DNA of 45,435 nucleotides. Source: Candidatus Acidiferrum typicum. GTDB taxonomy: Bacteria > Acidobacteriota > Terriglobia > Acidiferrales > UBA7541. Position numbers and translations under genes: made by a program. This document shows, piece by piece, positions 24,048 through 31,279 of this stretch. Below the pieces are notes generated by a model that did no database searches, was not told the origin of the DNA, and saw nothing but the letters and a program-made list of their open reading frames with translations. Position 1 is the stretch's first letter, and every line of letters begins with the position of its first letter. Where the stretch lies: the NCBI GenBank assembly GCA_002478115.1, contig DLMH01000116.1, forward strand, positions 1 through 45,435. Direction: 5' to 3'.

Positions 24048-24791
24048 TTATTTGGCGCTTGCGATTTCGTCCACAATTTCCTGGGCTGCGGCGCGCGGAT
24101 CGGTTGCCGCCAGAATGGGGCGTCCCACGACGATGAAATCGGCTCCGGCGCGAATTGCTTCGCGGGGAGTTGCGGTGCGCGCCTGATCGTCTTTCTTCGC
24201 GCCGACCACCGTCTCTTTGAGACGCACCCCCGGGGTCACAATCAGGAATTCCCTGCCACAGGCTTTGCGAATCGCCTTGGTTTCCCGTACAGAAGCCACC
24301 ACGCCATCCACGCCGGCCTTCTGCGCGAGTATCGCGAGCTTCACGACGCGCGTTGCTGGTGGCCCGCCAATACCTACTTCACGAACGGCCTTCTGATCCA
24401 TGCTGGTCAAGATGGTCACTGCGAGCAGCCGCGGGCGGTCCGCACCCATGGGCACGCCAGCGCTGATGGCTTGCGCCGCGGCGCGCAACATCGCGCTGCC
24501 GCCTAGCGCGTGCACATTGACGAGTTGCACGCCAGGCATGGCGGCAGAGGCAAGTACAGCTCCCGCCACCGTGTTGGGAATGTCGTGGAATTTCAGGTCG
24601 AGAAAAATACCGGCTCCCAGTTGCGCCACCTGGCGGACCGCTTCGGGTCCAGCGGATGTGAACAGTTGGCTGCCAATCTTGAACATGCCGACAAGATCCG
24701 CCACCTGCTTGGCGAACTTTAGCGCTGTGGATAGGGAATCAAAATCGAGGGCAACAATCAGACTGCTGCGTGGATGGGCGTCGAAGGTCAA
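24048..24791 (-). CDS. pyrF: Orotidine-5'-phosphate decarboxylase
   Basis: 247 residues from a TTG at 24791; no ATG or GTG fits upstream of the conserved LIVALDF. The catalytic charge network is in IFLDLKFHDIPNT, with D65, K67 and D70. The phosphate site GADFIVVGRPI is near the end. It catalyses the last step of UMP synthesis. It starts 23 nt after rlpA and has no clear ribosome-binding site, so translational coupling to rlpA is likely. Confidence 0.95.
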   Translation of the reverse strand: MTFDAHPRSSLIVALDFDSLSTALKFAKQVADLVGMFKIGSQLFTSAGPEAVRQVAQLGAGIFLDLKFHDIPNTVAGAVLASAAMPGVQLVNVHALGGSAMLRAAAQAISAGVPMGADRPRLLAVTILTSMDQKAVREVGIGGPPATRVVKLAILAQKAGVDGVVASVRETKAIRKACGREFLIVTPGVRLKETVVGAKKDDQARTATPREAIRAGADFIVVGRPILAATDPRAAAQEIVDEIASAK

Positions 24792-24814
24792 GGTTCGGGA
24801 CGTGCCCGAAACAT

Positions 24815-25264
24815 TTACTTCTGGCTTTCGTCGGCTCGGTCGCGCTTGGGCGGCAGTTGCATCAGTTCCAGCCGCACCTGGCTCACTCCCGAGTGGATCA
24901 GGCCAATCTTTCGGGCTACCCGATAGGATACATCAATTTCGCGGCCCTCTTGGTAGGGACCCCGATCATTAATACGTACCACTTCAAATTTGCCGTTTCG
25001 CGGGTTAACGATACGCACCCAGGAGTTGAAGGGCAGGTTGGGGTGTGCCGCGGTCAGCCCCTCAGCGCTAAAGGTCTCCCCGTCGGCGGTCCGCTTGCCA
25101 TTGAACTCCGGACCATACCAACTGGCGTTGCCAACCCAAACCTTTATGGGCTTGATTGGTTCACTCAGGTGAGCGACAAGGGGAGCTTCCATGACAGGTG
25201 CGATGAGGAACATCAGCGGCACCCACCGGATAGCAGCCCAAGCGATGAAGAGTGGTCGTTGCAT
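24815..25264 (-). CDS. rlpA: RlpA-like septal-ring lytic transglycosylase / DPBB protein
   Basis: 149 residues. The N-terminal hydrophobic segment (WAAIRWVPLMFLIAPVM) is probably a signal or anchor without a lipobox. The double-psi beta-barrel covers about 42-135: GNASWYGPEFNGKRTADGE, LTAAHPNLPFNSWVRIVNP and VRINDRGPYQEGREIDVSY. The His and Asp of the family are present. No SPOR domain, so it is the short form. Members cleave naked glycan strands or act structurally in the envelope. It sits between two pyrimidine genes and has its own promoter at the end of pyrD. Confidence 0.9.
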   Translation of the reverse strand: MQRPLFIAWAAIRWVPLMFLIAPVMEAPLVAHLSEPIKPIKVWVGNASWYGPEFNGKRTADGETFSAEGLTAAHPNLPFNSWVRIVNPRNGKFEVVRINDRGPYQEGREIDVSYRVARKIGLIHSGVSQVRLELMQLPPKRDRADESQK

Positions 25265-25278
25265 AGTGTGTTCTTTTC

Positions 25279-25324
25279 ACTACAAACTTTCAGAAAGTGT
25301 AGTAGAAAAACAGCATTATGTCAA
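25279..25324 (-). promoter_or_regulatory. Sigma-70 promoter with overlapping inverted repeat for rlpA-pyrF-selB-tatA
   Basis: On the minus strand TTGACA (25324-25319), a 17-nt spacer and TACACT (25301-25296). The -35 box overlaps the pyrD stop codon. An inverted repeat, ACTACA (25279-25284) with TGTAGT (25298-25303) and inner CTTTC/GAAAG, covers the -10 box and start region. This arrangement fits an operator or a 5' hairpin. Confidence 0.65.
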
Positions 25325-26259
25325 CCAAAATCGGTCCCAAATCTGTCCCTTAATTCGCTGATATCATTGTACTTAAACGTACGTACCAATGCTCCCAGAC
25401 TCCCGATTATTGCCTCACTGGCCCTCGGGTCAGCAAAGCTGGCCGTTCCGACCTGTACTGCCGACGCGCCTACACAGATATAATCGAGCACGTCTTCGGC
25501 CGTCTCGACCCCTCCCAAGCCAACGATAGGGATTTTCACCGCCTTCCGTGCCTCCCAGACCAGCCGAAGTGTAATCGGCTTGATCGCTGGACCAGAGAGC
25601 CCACCAGTGAGGTTACCGAGCTTCGATTTTCCAGCCCTAAAATCAATGGCCATAGCAGGATAGGTATTGGCTACCGTCAGCGCATCCGCCCCGGAAGACT
25701 CGGCCGCTTTTGCGATCAGGGCGATGTCTGTGACCAGCGGCATCAGCTTCACCCAGAGGGGGCGCTGCCTGGCGGCCCGACGGGCTGTCATAACGACTTC
25801 CGCGACCAAATCGGGATTACTGCCGAACTGCATCCCTCCTTTTTTGACATTCGGGCAGGAAATATTTAGCTCATAGGCGGCGATTCCCGGGGCGTCCTCC
25901 AACCGCCGGATCACCTCTGCATAGTCTTCGAGGGTATATCCGAAAACGTTGACGATGAGGTTGGTGTTGTATTTTTGCAACAGGGGAAGCTTTTCCTTGA
26001 CGAAGGAAGCCACGCCTACGTTCTGCAGACCTACCGCGTTCAGCATCCCAGAAGGCGTTTCACAGAGCCGGGGAGCAGGCGCACCTTCGATGGGTTCAAG
26101 GGAAATGCCCTTAGTGACGAAGCCGCCCAGGCAGTTCAAGTCGACCAGATGAGCGAATTCTAAGCCATAACCAAAGGTGCCGCTTGCAGCGATGACGGGA
26201 TTAGCGAGGCGCAGAGCGCCAACCTGAACACGGAGGCTAACGCGGTCCGGGGAACTCAC
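25321..26259 (-). CDS. pyrD: Dihydroorotate dehydrogenase, class 1B catalytic subunit
   Basis: 312 residues from a GTG at 26259. FMN-binding and catalytic landmarks are NPVIAASGTFGYGLEF, GFVTKGISLEPIEGAPAPRL, the catalytic Cys in YELNISCPNVKKGG and VGLGGVETAEDVLDYICVGA near the end. Cys rather than Ser at the active site marks class 1. The class 1B form works with an iron-sulfur/FAD subunit PyrK and uses NAD; no pyrK is in the window. It is followed by rlpA after 56 nt. Oxidises dihydroorotate to orotate. Confidence 0.93.
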   Translation of the reverse strand: MSSPDRVSLRVQVGALRLANPVIAASGTFGYGLEFAHLVDLNCLGGFVTKGISLEPIEGAPAPRLCETPSGMLNAVGLQNVGVASFVKEKLPLLQKYNTNLIVNVFGYTLEDYAEVIRRLEDAPGIAAYELNISCPNVKKGGMQFGSNPDLVAEVVMTARRAARQRPLWVKLMPLVTDIALIAKAAESSGADALTVANTYPAMAIDFRAGKSKLGNLTGGLSGPAIKPITLRLVWEARKAVKIPIVGLGGVETAEDVLDYICVGASAVQVGTASFADPRASEAIIGSLGALVRTFKYNDISELRDRFGTDFG

Positions 26260-26321
26260 GTTGGAGAGAGAATAGCACGAAGCTCCGTGTCCATCCGAAA
26301 AATCCTGCGCCGCTTATGGAA

Positions 26322-28046
26322 TTATTTGGACACGCGTGTATGCAGAGCTTCCGCCAGGATACGCCCATCGCGCGTAGCTAGTGTGATGCCGCAAAGCGCG
26401 GCAAAGGTCGGTGCGATGTCCGCAGGCGTGACGGCCGCAAAATATTGGCCCGGCTGAATTCCGTATCCCAGCAAAAGCAGCGGCACATGCTGGTCGTAAT
26501 TGTAGGGAGTTCCGTGTCCTGTGCCGGAGCCACCTCTCTTGCCCGCGGGCGATCCACCCACGAGCCAGTAGGGCTTCGGAACAAAGAATAGATCACCGCT
26601 GCGGCCAGGGAAATAATTGAGCGTCAAGGCCGTACGGATTTGCGAACTGCTCAAACCTGCTCCGCTTAAGTCTTCCGCGCGATAGACCGCGGCCACGCCC
26701 GGCTGCGTCAGCGCCGCATCCACCACTGCTCGTAGCGCCGCGGGGTCCTGCTTCAAGCGGCCATAAATTCCGGGGGAAAAGTACACGTTGCCTTCGCCCA
26801 TACGAGCGATCGCGGGTTTCGTGTAGTTGAACGGCTCCAGCGCGTTTTCCATGCGTTCCTGCAAGTCGGGAACTCTTAACACACCGGCGTCAACGCCCGT
26901 CTTGGCCATGTCTTCCGGCACCGGCACGACGCCATGGTCGGCGCTCAATGCCACGATATAGTTACCGCGTCCAACCTTCTGATCGAGGTGGGCTAGCAGC
27001 TCGCCGAGATCCTTATCCAGACGCACCAGAATGTCCTGAATCTCACGGCTGCGCGGGCCGTAAGCGTGGCCAACGTAATCGACCGTGGAGTAGCTCACGC
27101 CCAGATAATCCGTGCCACCCGCTTTGCCCAAGCCCAGAGAATCAATGGCAGCCTCCACCATGCGCGTCAAGTAGGTATCGGCAAACGGGCTGCTGGTCCA
27201 CTGCTCGACAAACACCTCGTCGGCGGATGCGCTGCCCTCTTTCCCGCGCAACAGATGAGGAAAACTGAGCGACCACTCTCCAGGAGGCGCGGCGCCCGTG
27301 GCCTTCTCGTCATAGAAGTAGGCGCTTTCAGGCAGAGAGAGCGACCATGTCTTTCCGAAGTCTTCCGACAGTGGGTGTTTTTTCACGAACTCCTCCACAA
27401 AGGGCATCGTGCCGTAGGCTGAGGAAGTGACCCAGGCGCCCGTGCCGGTATCCAGCCAGGTGACGGCATCGGCTTTGTGCCCCGCCAGGGTGATTGCCGC
27501 GCTGGCCTTCAGGGAGAATGTGACAACGCGTGTGGCCCCACCCGTCTGAAATTTGAGTTCCTCGGCAAACGAGGGCAGTTGCATCCTCACCGCGGAATCC
27601 CCGCCTTTGGTGCTGCCGCCGGCATAGGCCACGTTTTTCGCATTGGGATCGCTGGTGCAGGTGACCATTTTCTGTTGATCGCGGTCCCACCAGGCGTTGG
27701 CGATCATTCCGTGGGCCGCCGGGAACGTCCCCGTCGAGATCGTAGCGTGGCCCACGCAGGTCTCCGTGGCCGCATAGGGATAGGCCGCTTCACGAAACCA
27801 CGCACCCTCCTCCACCAGTCTCTTGAGCCCGCCCGTCCACTGTCCGCGGAATTTGTCCACGTAGTCGCCGCGCATCTGATCCACGACGATCATCACCACG
27901 AGTTTCGGGTGTGCAGGATGCGGGATGCTCCTGACGGGGAGCTTCCTCGGCGCTTGGGCCCCGAAAGCCAATGCAGTGAACAACGCCCCCGCAAATGTTA
28001 CGCACAAAGACCGCCTTACAAGGTGAATGGCCGCCGCCCAGCGCAT
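26322..28046 (-). CDS. Exported alkaline phosphatase superfamily protein (PafA-like)
   Basis: 574 residues with a signal peptide (LCVTFAGALFTALAFGAQA). Metal and nucleophile motifs in order: VVMIVVDQMRGDYVDKF, the nucleophile Thr in AATETCVGHATISTG, FPAAHGMIANAWWD, DYVGHAYGPRS, ALSADHGVVPVP and GTGHGTPYNYDQHVPLLLLG. Thr as nucleophile and the long insert resemble PafA-type phosphate-monoester hydrolases or nucleotide pyrophosphatases/phosphodiesterases. It would release phosphate in the periplasm. It starts the minus-strand run (62 nt before pyrD) and is divergent from pyrR. GGAAGGGAG precedes ATG 28046. Confidence 0.88.
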   Translation of the reverse strand: MRWAAAIHLVRRSLCVTFAGALFTALAFGAQAPRKLPVRSIPHPAHPKLVVMIVVDQMRGDYVDKFRGQWTGGLKRLVEEGAWFREAAYPYAATETCVGHATISTGTFPAAHGMIANAWWDRDQQKMVTCTSDPNAKNVAYAGGSTKGGDSAVRMQLPSFAEELKFQTGGATRVVTFSLKASAAITLAGHKADAVTWLDTGTGAWVTSSAYGTMPFVEEFVKKHPLSEDFGKTWSLSLPESAYFYDEKATGAAPPGEWSLSFPHLLRGKEGSASADEVFVEQWTSSPFADTYLTRMVEAAIDSLGLGKAGGTDYLGVSYSTVDYVGHAYGPRSREIQDILVRLDKDLGELLAHLDQKVGRGNYIVALSADHGVVPVPEDMAKTGVDAGVLRVPDLQERMENALEPFNYTKPAIARMGEGNVYFSPGIYGRLKQDPAALRAVVDAALTQPGVAAVYRAEDLSGAGLSSSQIRTALTLNYFPGRSGDLFFVPKPYWLVGGSPAGKRGGSGTGHGTPYNYDQHVPLLLLGYGIQPGQYFAAVTPADIAPTFAALCGITLATRDGRILAEALHTRVSK

Positions 28047-28176
28047 TTTCGTTGACTCCCTTCCTCTGTCAGCGAGAGTCTAGCATGCCCGCGGGAACGG
28101 CCCGTAAATGCGCACGCGATTCTGTGCCGGGCGTCACGCCATTTGTGGCCGCCAATTGTGCTAGGATTACGCAACT

Positions 28177-28728
28177 ATGCGACTCGTCGAAAAAAGTCAG
28201 TTGATGTCCGCGGCGGAAATCGACCGCACGTTACAGCGTTTGGCACACCAGATTGTGGAAAAGAGCGGGGGTACCCGGCATCTGGCGTTGATTGGGATAC
28301 GCCGTCGCGGCGTGCCCCTGGCGCAGCGAATCGCGCAGGCTATGCGCGGGATTGATGGCGTGGAAGTCCCCGTGGGCACGCTGGACATCACGTTATACCG
28401 CGACGATTTGTCAAAGGTCGCGCCACAGGCAGTGCTACAGTCCTCGCATATTTCGTTCCCGGTGGACAGCCTGGACCTGGTCCTTGTTGACGACGTGCTC
28501 TACACCGGGCGCACGGTCCGCGCGGCCATGAACGGCCTGTTCGATCTTGGCCGGCCCAAACGAGTTACCTTGTGCGTGCTGATTGACCGTGGCCACCGCG
28601 AAATGCCCATTGAGGCGCAGTACGTGGGCCGCGATATCCAGACCAGCGAGACCGAGATTATTGAGGTTCGCTTGCGAGAGATCGACAACGAAGAGCGCGT
28701 CATCCTCGTGGACCGCGTGGAGTCTTAG
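28177..28728 (+). CDS. pyrR: Bifunctional PyrR: pyr operon regulator / uracil phosphoribosyltransferase
   Basis: 183 residues; AGGA is about 13 nt upstream of ATG 28177. The PRPP-binding loop is LDLVLVDDVLYTGRTVRAAM. Other family parts are LALIGIRRRGVPLAQRI, VGTLDITLYRDDL and RGHREMPIEAQYVGRDIQTS. PyrR binds pyr mRNA in a UMP-dependent manner and also has UPRT activity. As first gene of pyrR-pyrB-pyrC it probably regulates the downstream genes. The 116-nt gap before pyrB holds a short hairpin, but no full match to the PyrR-binding loop consensus. Confidence 0.95.
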   Translation: MRLVEKSQLMSAAEIDRTLQRLAHQIVEKSGGTRHLALIGIRRRGVPLAQRIAQAMRGIDGVEVPVGTLDITLYRDDLSKVAPQAVLQSSHISFPVDSLDLVLVDDVLYTGRTVRAAMNGLFDLGRPKRVTLCVLIDRGHREMPIEAQYVGRDIQTSETEIIEVRLREIDNEERVILVDRVES

Positions 28729-28746
28729 GGAACACCAGCGAAATTT

Positions 28747-28847
28747 TTGCGTCGTGACGCCGGTCCGCGTAAAATGAGATTAAGGAAGGGGCGGAGAAGT
28801 CCTCGACGCGCCGAGGCCCGCCGCGTGATCATCTGAGTTCAAATGTG
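28747..28847 (+). promoter_or_regulatory. pyrB leader: candidate promoter, hairpin and start-stop codon pair
   Basis: TTGCGT (28747-28752), 17 nt, TAAAAT (28770-28775) could be a sigma-70 promoter. CCTCG (28801-28805) pairs with CGAGG (28812-28816). At the pyrB start, ATGTGA (28843-28848) is an immediate AUG-UGA overlapping the GTG initiator at 28845. No good ribosome-binding site precedes the GTG. Together this suggests translational or attenuation control, perhaps by PyrR; this is inference. Confidence 0.4.
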
Positions 28848-29849
28848 ACCTATCGTTTTCGTGATCTGCTCGCCCTTGAACCGCTCTCCGCGGACGAACT
28901 GAATTTCATTCTCGATCAGTCCCAGCCATTCCAGGAAATCCAGCGCCACTCGCTAAAAAAGCTCGCCACGCTGCGCGGCAAAACCGTGGTGCTCGCCTTT
29001 TTCGAGAACTCCACGCGCACGCGCCTGAGTTTCGGCACGGCCGCCTCGCGCCTCGGCGCGGACACCATGAACCTGCAAGCGGAAGCTTCCAGCCTGAAGA
29101 AAGGCGAAACGCTGCTGGACACCGCCAACAACCTGAACGCCATGAAGCCGGATTGTTTCGTGATGCGCCATTCCTCTTCAGGCGCGGCGGACTTTGTCGC
29201 GCGGCACCTGGAAATTCCCGTGGTCAATGCGGGTGATGGCACGCATGAGCATCCTTCTCAGGGGCTGCTCGATGCGCTGACCATCCGCGACCGCAAAGGC
29301 ACCCTGAAAGACCTGAACGTGACCATCCTCGGCGATATCTCCCACTCGCGCGTGGCCCGTTCCAACATTCATCTGCTGGGAAAATTCGGCTGCCGCTTCA
29401 CGCTCTGCGGACCCGCCATGTGGGTTCCACGCGAACTGGAGAAGATTGGGCCGCCGGGAACGCCCATCCGCTGCGTTTATCGCGTCGAAGAAGCGCTGGA
29501 AGACGCGGACGTGATTATGGTCCTGCGTGTGCAGACCGAGCGATTGCACGAGCCCTCTCTTTCGCAAAACGACTACATTCTGCTCTACCAGCTCAACGCC
29601 GAACGCATGCGCCTGGCCAAGAAGGACGCGCTCATCCTGCATCCCGGCCCCATCAATCGCGGCATCGAGATTACTCCGGAAGTGGCCGATGGGCCGCGCT
29701 CCGCCGTGCTGGAACAAGTGACCAATGGTGTGGCGGTGCGCATGGCCATTCTTTACCTGCTCATGGTGGGCGCCACGGAAGGCACGCATCCCGCGCTGGA
29801 AGTAAAAGGCGAACCGAAGCCCAAGGAATCTGCTCATGCTTCTGATTAA
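28845..29849 (+). CDS. pyrB: Aspartate carbamoyltransferase catalytic chain
   Basis: 334 residues from GTG 28845. The carbamoyl-phosphate site is FFENSTRTRLSF (STRTR at 56-60). Further signatures are GDGTHEHPSQGLLDALTI, LGDISHSRVARSNI, and LHPGPINRGIEI. It condenses carbamoyl phosphate with aspartate. No pyrI follows, so the enzyme is likely the trimeric or DHOase-associated type. The last 14 nt overlap the start of pyrC, implying translational coupling. The C-terminus has an extra ~20-residue charged tail. Confidence 0.96.
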   Translation: MTYRFRDLLALEPLSADELNFILDQSQPFQEIQRHSLKKLATLRGKTVVLAFFENSTRTRLSFGTAASRLGADTMNLQAEASSLKKGETLLDTANNLNAMKPDCFVMRHSSSGAADFVARHLEIPVVNAGDGTHEHPSQGLLDALTIRDRKGTLKDLNVTILGDISHSRVARSNIHLLGKFGCRFTLCGPAMWVPRELEKIGPPGTPIRCVYRVEEALEDADVIMVLRVQTERLHEPSLSQNDYILLYQLNAERMRLAKKDALILHPGPINRGIEITPEVADGPRSAVLEQVTNGVAVRMAILYLLMVGATEGTHPALEVKGEPKPKESAHASD

Positions 29850-31110
29850 GAACGGGCGCGTCCTCGATCCCGCGTCCAAGACCGACGCGCCGCGCGACAT
29901 CCTGCTGGATGGCGAGCGCATCGCGGAAATCGCCCCCAGCGGGAAAATATCCGCCGCAAAGGGAGCGGAAGTGTTCGACGCCTCCGGCCTGATCGTCGCA
30001 CCGGGTTTTATTGATATGCACGCGCACCTGCGCGAACCCGGCCAGGAAAATTCCGAGACCATCGAGACCGGGACGCTCGCTGCGGCGCGCGGCGGCTTCA
30101 CGGCGGTCTGCTGCATGCCCAACACCAAGCCGGTGAACGACAACGCGTCGATCACGCGGTTCATTGCTGATCGCGCCAAGGTCCACGGCCACGTGCGCGT
30201 GTGGCCGATTGGCGCAGCCAGCGTGGGCAGCAAAGGCGAAGCCATCGCTGAGATTGGGGCCATGCGCGAAGCGGGCATCGTGGCCGTTTCCGATGACGGC
30301 AAACCCATTGCCACGGCCAAACTGGCACGCCAGATTATGGATTACTGCCGCACGCTGGAACTCCCCGTGATCGAGCACTCCGAGGATGTTTCTCTGGCCG
30401 CGGGCGCCGTGATGCGCGAAGGCATCGCTTCCACTCGCCTCGGTTTGCCGGGCATGCCGGCGGCCGCGGAATCCGTCTGCGTTGCCCGCGATGTCCAGCT
30501 CGCGGAGCTCACCGGCGCGCGGCTGCACATCGCGCATCTTTCGGCGAAAGCTTCGCTCGATCAGGTGCGCTATGCCAAGCAGAATGGGCTGCGCGTCACC
30601 TGCGAAGTTACCCCGCACCATTTCACGTTGATCGACGAGGATGTGACTTACGATTCGCGTTACAAAATGAATCCGCCCCTGGCCGCGCGGGCCGACCGGG
30701 AAGCCCTTTGGCAGGGCCTGGCCGATGGCACCGTGGACGCCATCGCCACCGATCATGCCCCTCACGAGCCGGCTCTCAAGGATGTGGAGTTCGACAAATC
30801 GCCCTTCGGCATCCTGGGCTTCGAGACGGCTCTCGGCCTGGCGCTGGAGCAACTTGTTTACACCGGCAAGCTCTCGCTGATGCGCATGGTGGAGCTCTTT
30901 ACCACGGGGCCAGCGCGCGTCCTGGGCAAAGAACGCAAACTCGCCGTCAGTGAGCCCGCGGACATCACCATTTTTTCATTGGATCGGGCATGGACATATA
31001 ACGTAAAAGAGTCGGCCAGCAAGTCGCGCAATTCGCCGTTCGACGGCAAATCGTTCAAGGGTGGCCCGGCCGCAGCCATTGTCGCCGGCAAGATTGTCTA
31101 TCGGGCTTGA
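29836..31110 (+). CDS. pyrC: Dihydroorotase, class I
   Basis: 424 residues; AAGGA 8 nt before ATG 29836. Metal-site motifs: GFIDMHAHLREPGQE, then VIEHSEDVSL, LHIAHLSAKAS and AIATDHAPHEPALKD. The flexible-loop MNPPLAARADREAL and GFETALGLAL are also as in the AquifexBacillus-type class I enzymes. It makes dihydroorotate from carbamoyl aspartate. It overlaps pyrB, and class I DHOases commonly form a complex with ATCase. A dispersed repeat begins at the stop codon. Confidence 0.96.
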   Translation: MLLIKNGRVLDPASKTDAPRDILLDGERIAEIAPSGKISAAKGAEVFDASGLIVAPGFIDMHAHLREPGQENSETIETGTLAAARGGFTAVCCMPNTKPVNDNASITRFIADRAKVHGHVRVWPIGAASVGSKGEAIAEIGAMREAGIVAVSDDGKPIATAKLARQIMDYCRTLELPVIEHSEDVSLAAGAVMREGIASTRLGLPGMPAAAESVCVARDVQLAELTGARLHIAHLSAKASLDQVRYAKQNGLRVTCEVTPHHFTLIDEDVTYDSRYKMNPPLAARADREALWQGLADGTVDAIATDHAPHEPALKDVEFDKSPFGILGFETALGLALEQLVYTGKLSLMRMVELFTTGPARVLGKERKLAVSEPADITIFSLDRAWTYNVKESASKSRNSPFDGKSFKGGPAAAIVAGKIVYRA

Positions 31111-31180
31111 GCTGTAGCGCAGGGCGAGTCTGCGGTTGGCCGCCGCTTTTTAGCGGGAGCCCTGCGGGTTTTTCCTCCAG
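31110..31180 (+). repeat. Dispersed gene-end repeat, copy 2 (after pyrC)
   Basis: GCTGTAGCGCAGGGCGAGTCT is followed by a CCGCT-TTTT-AGCGG hairpin and then CCC-TGC-GGG with a T5 run. The layout matches copy 1 after maf. The small hairpins and the T-run could serve as a weak terminator for pyrRBC. Confidence 0.55.
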
Positions 31181-31279
31181 CAGCCGGTTTCTGCTGTTGC
31201 TGATTAGCAATTAACCACCTTAGCGCAACCCTCTGAATGCCTGCACTATTACAGCTAGACTCAAGTGGAGCACCGTACC

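Noticed and set aside
28799..28818. Canonical PyrR-binding loop upstream of pyrB
   Set aside because: The hairpin has a 5-bp stem and lacks the conserved loop pattern; kept only as a general regulatory candidate.
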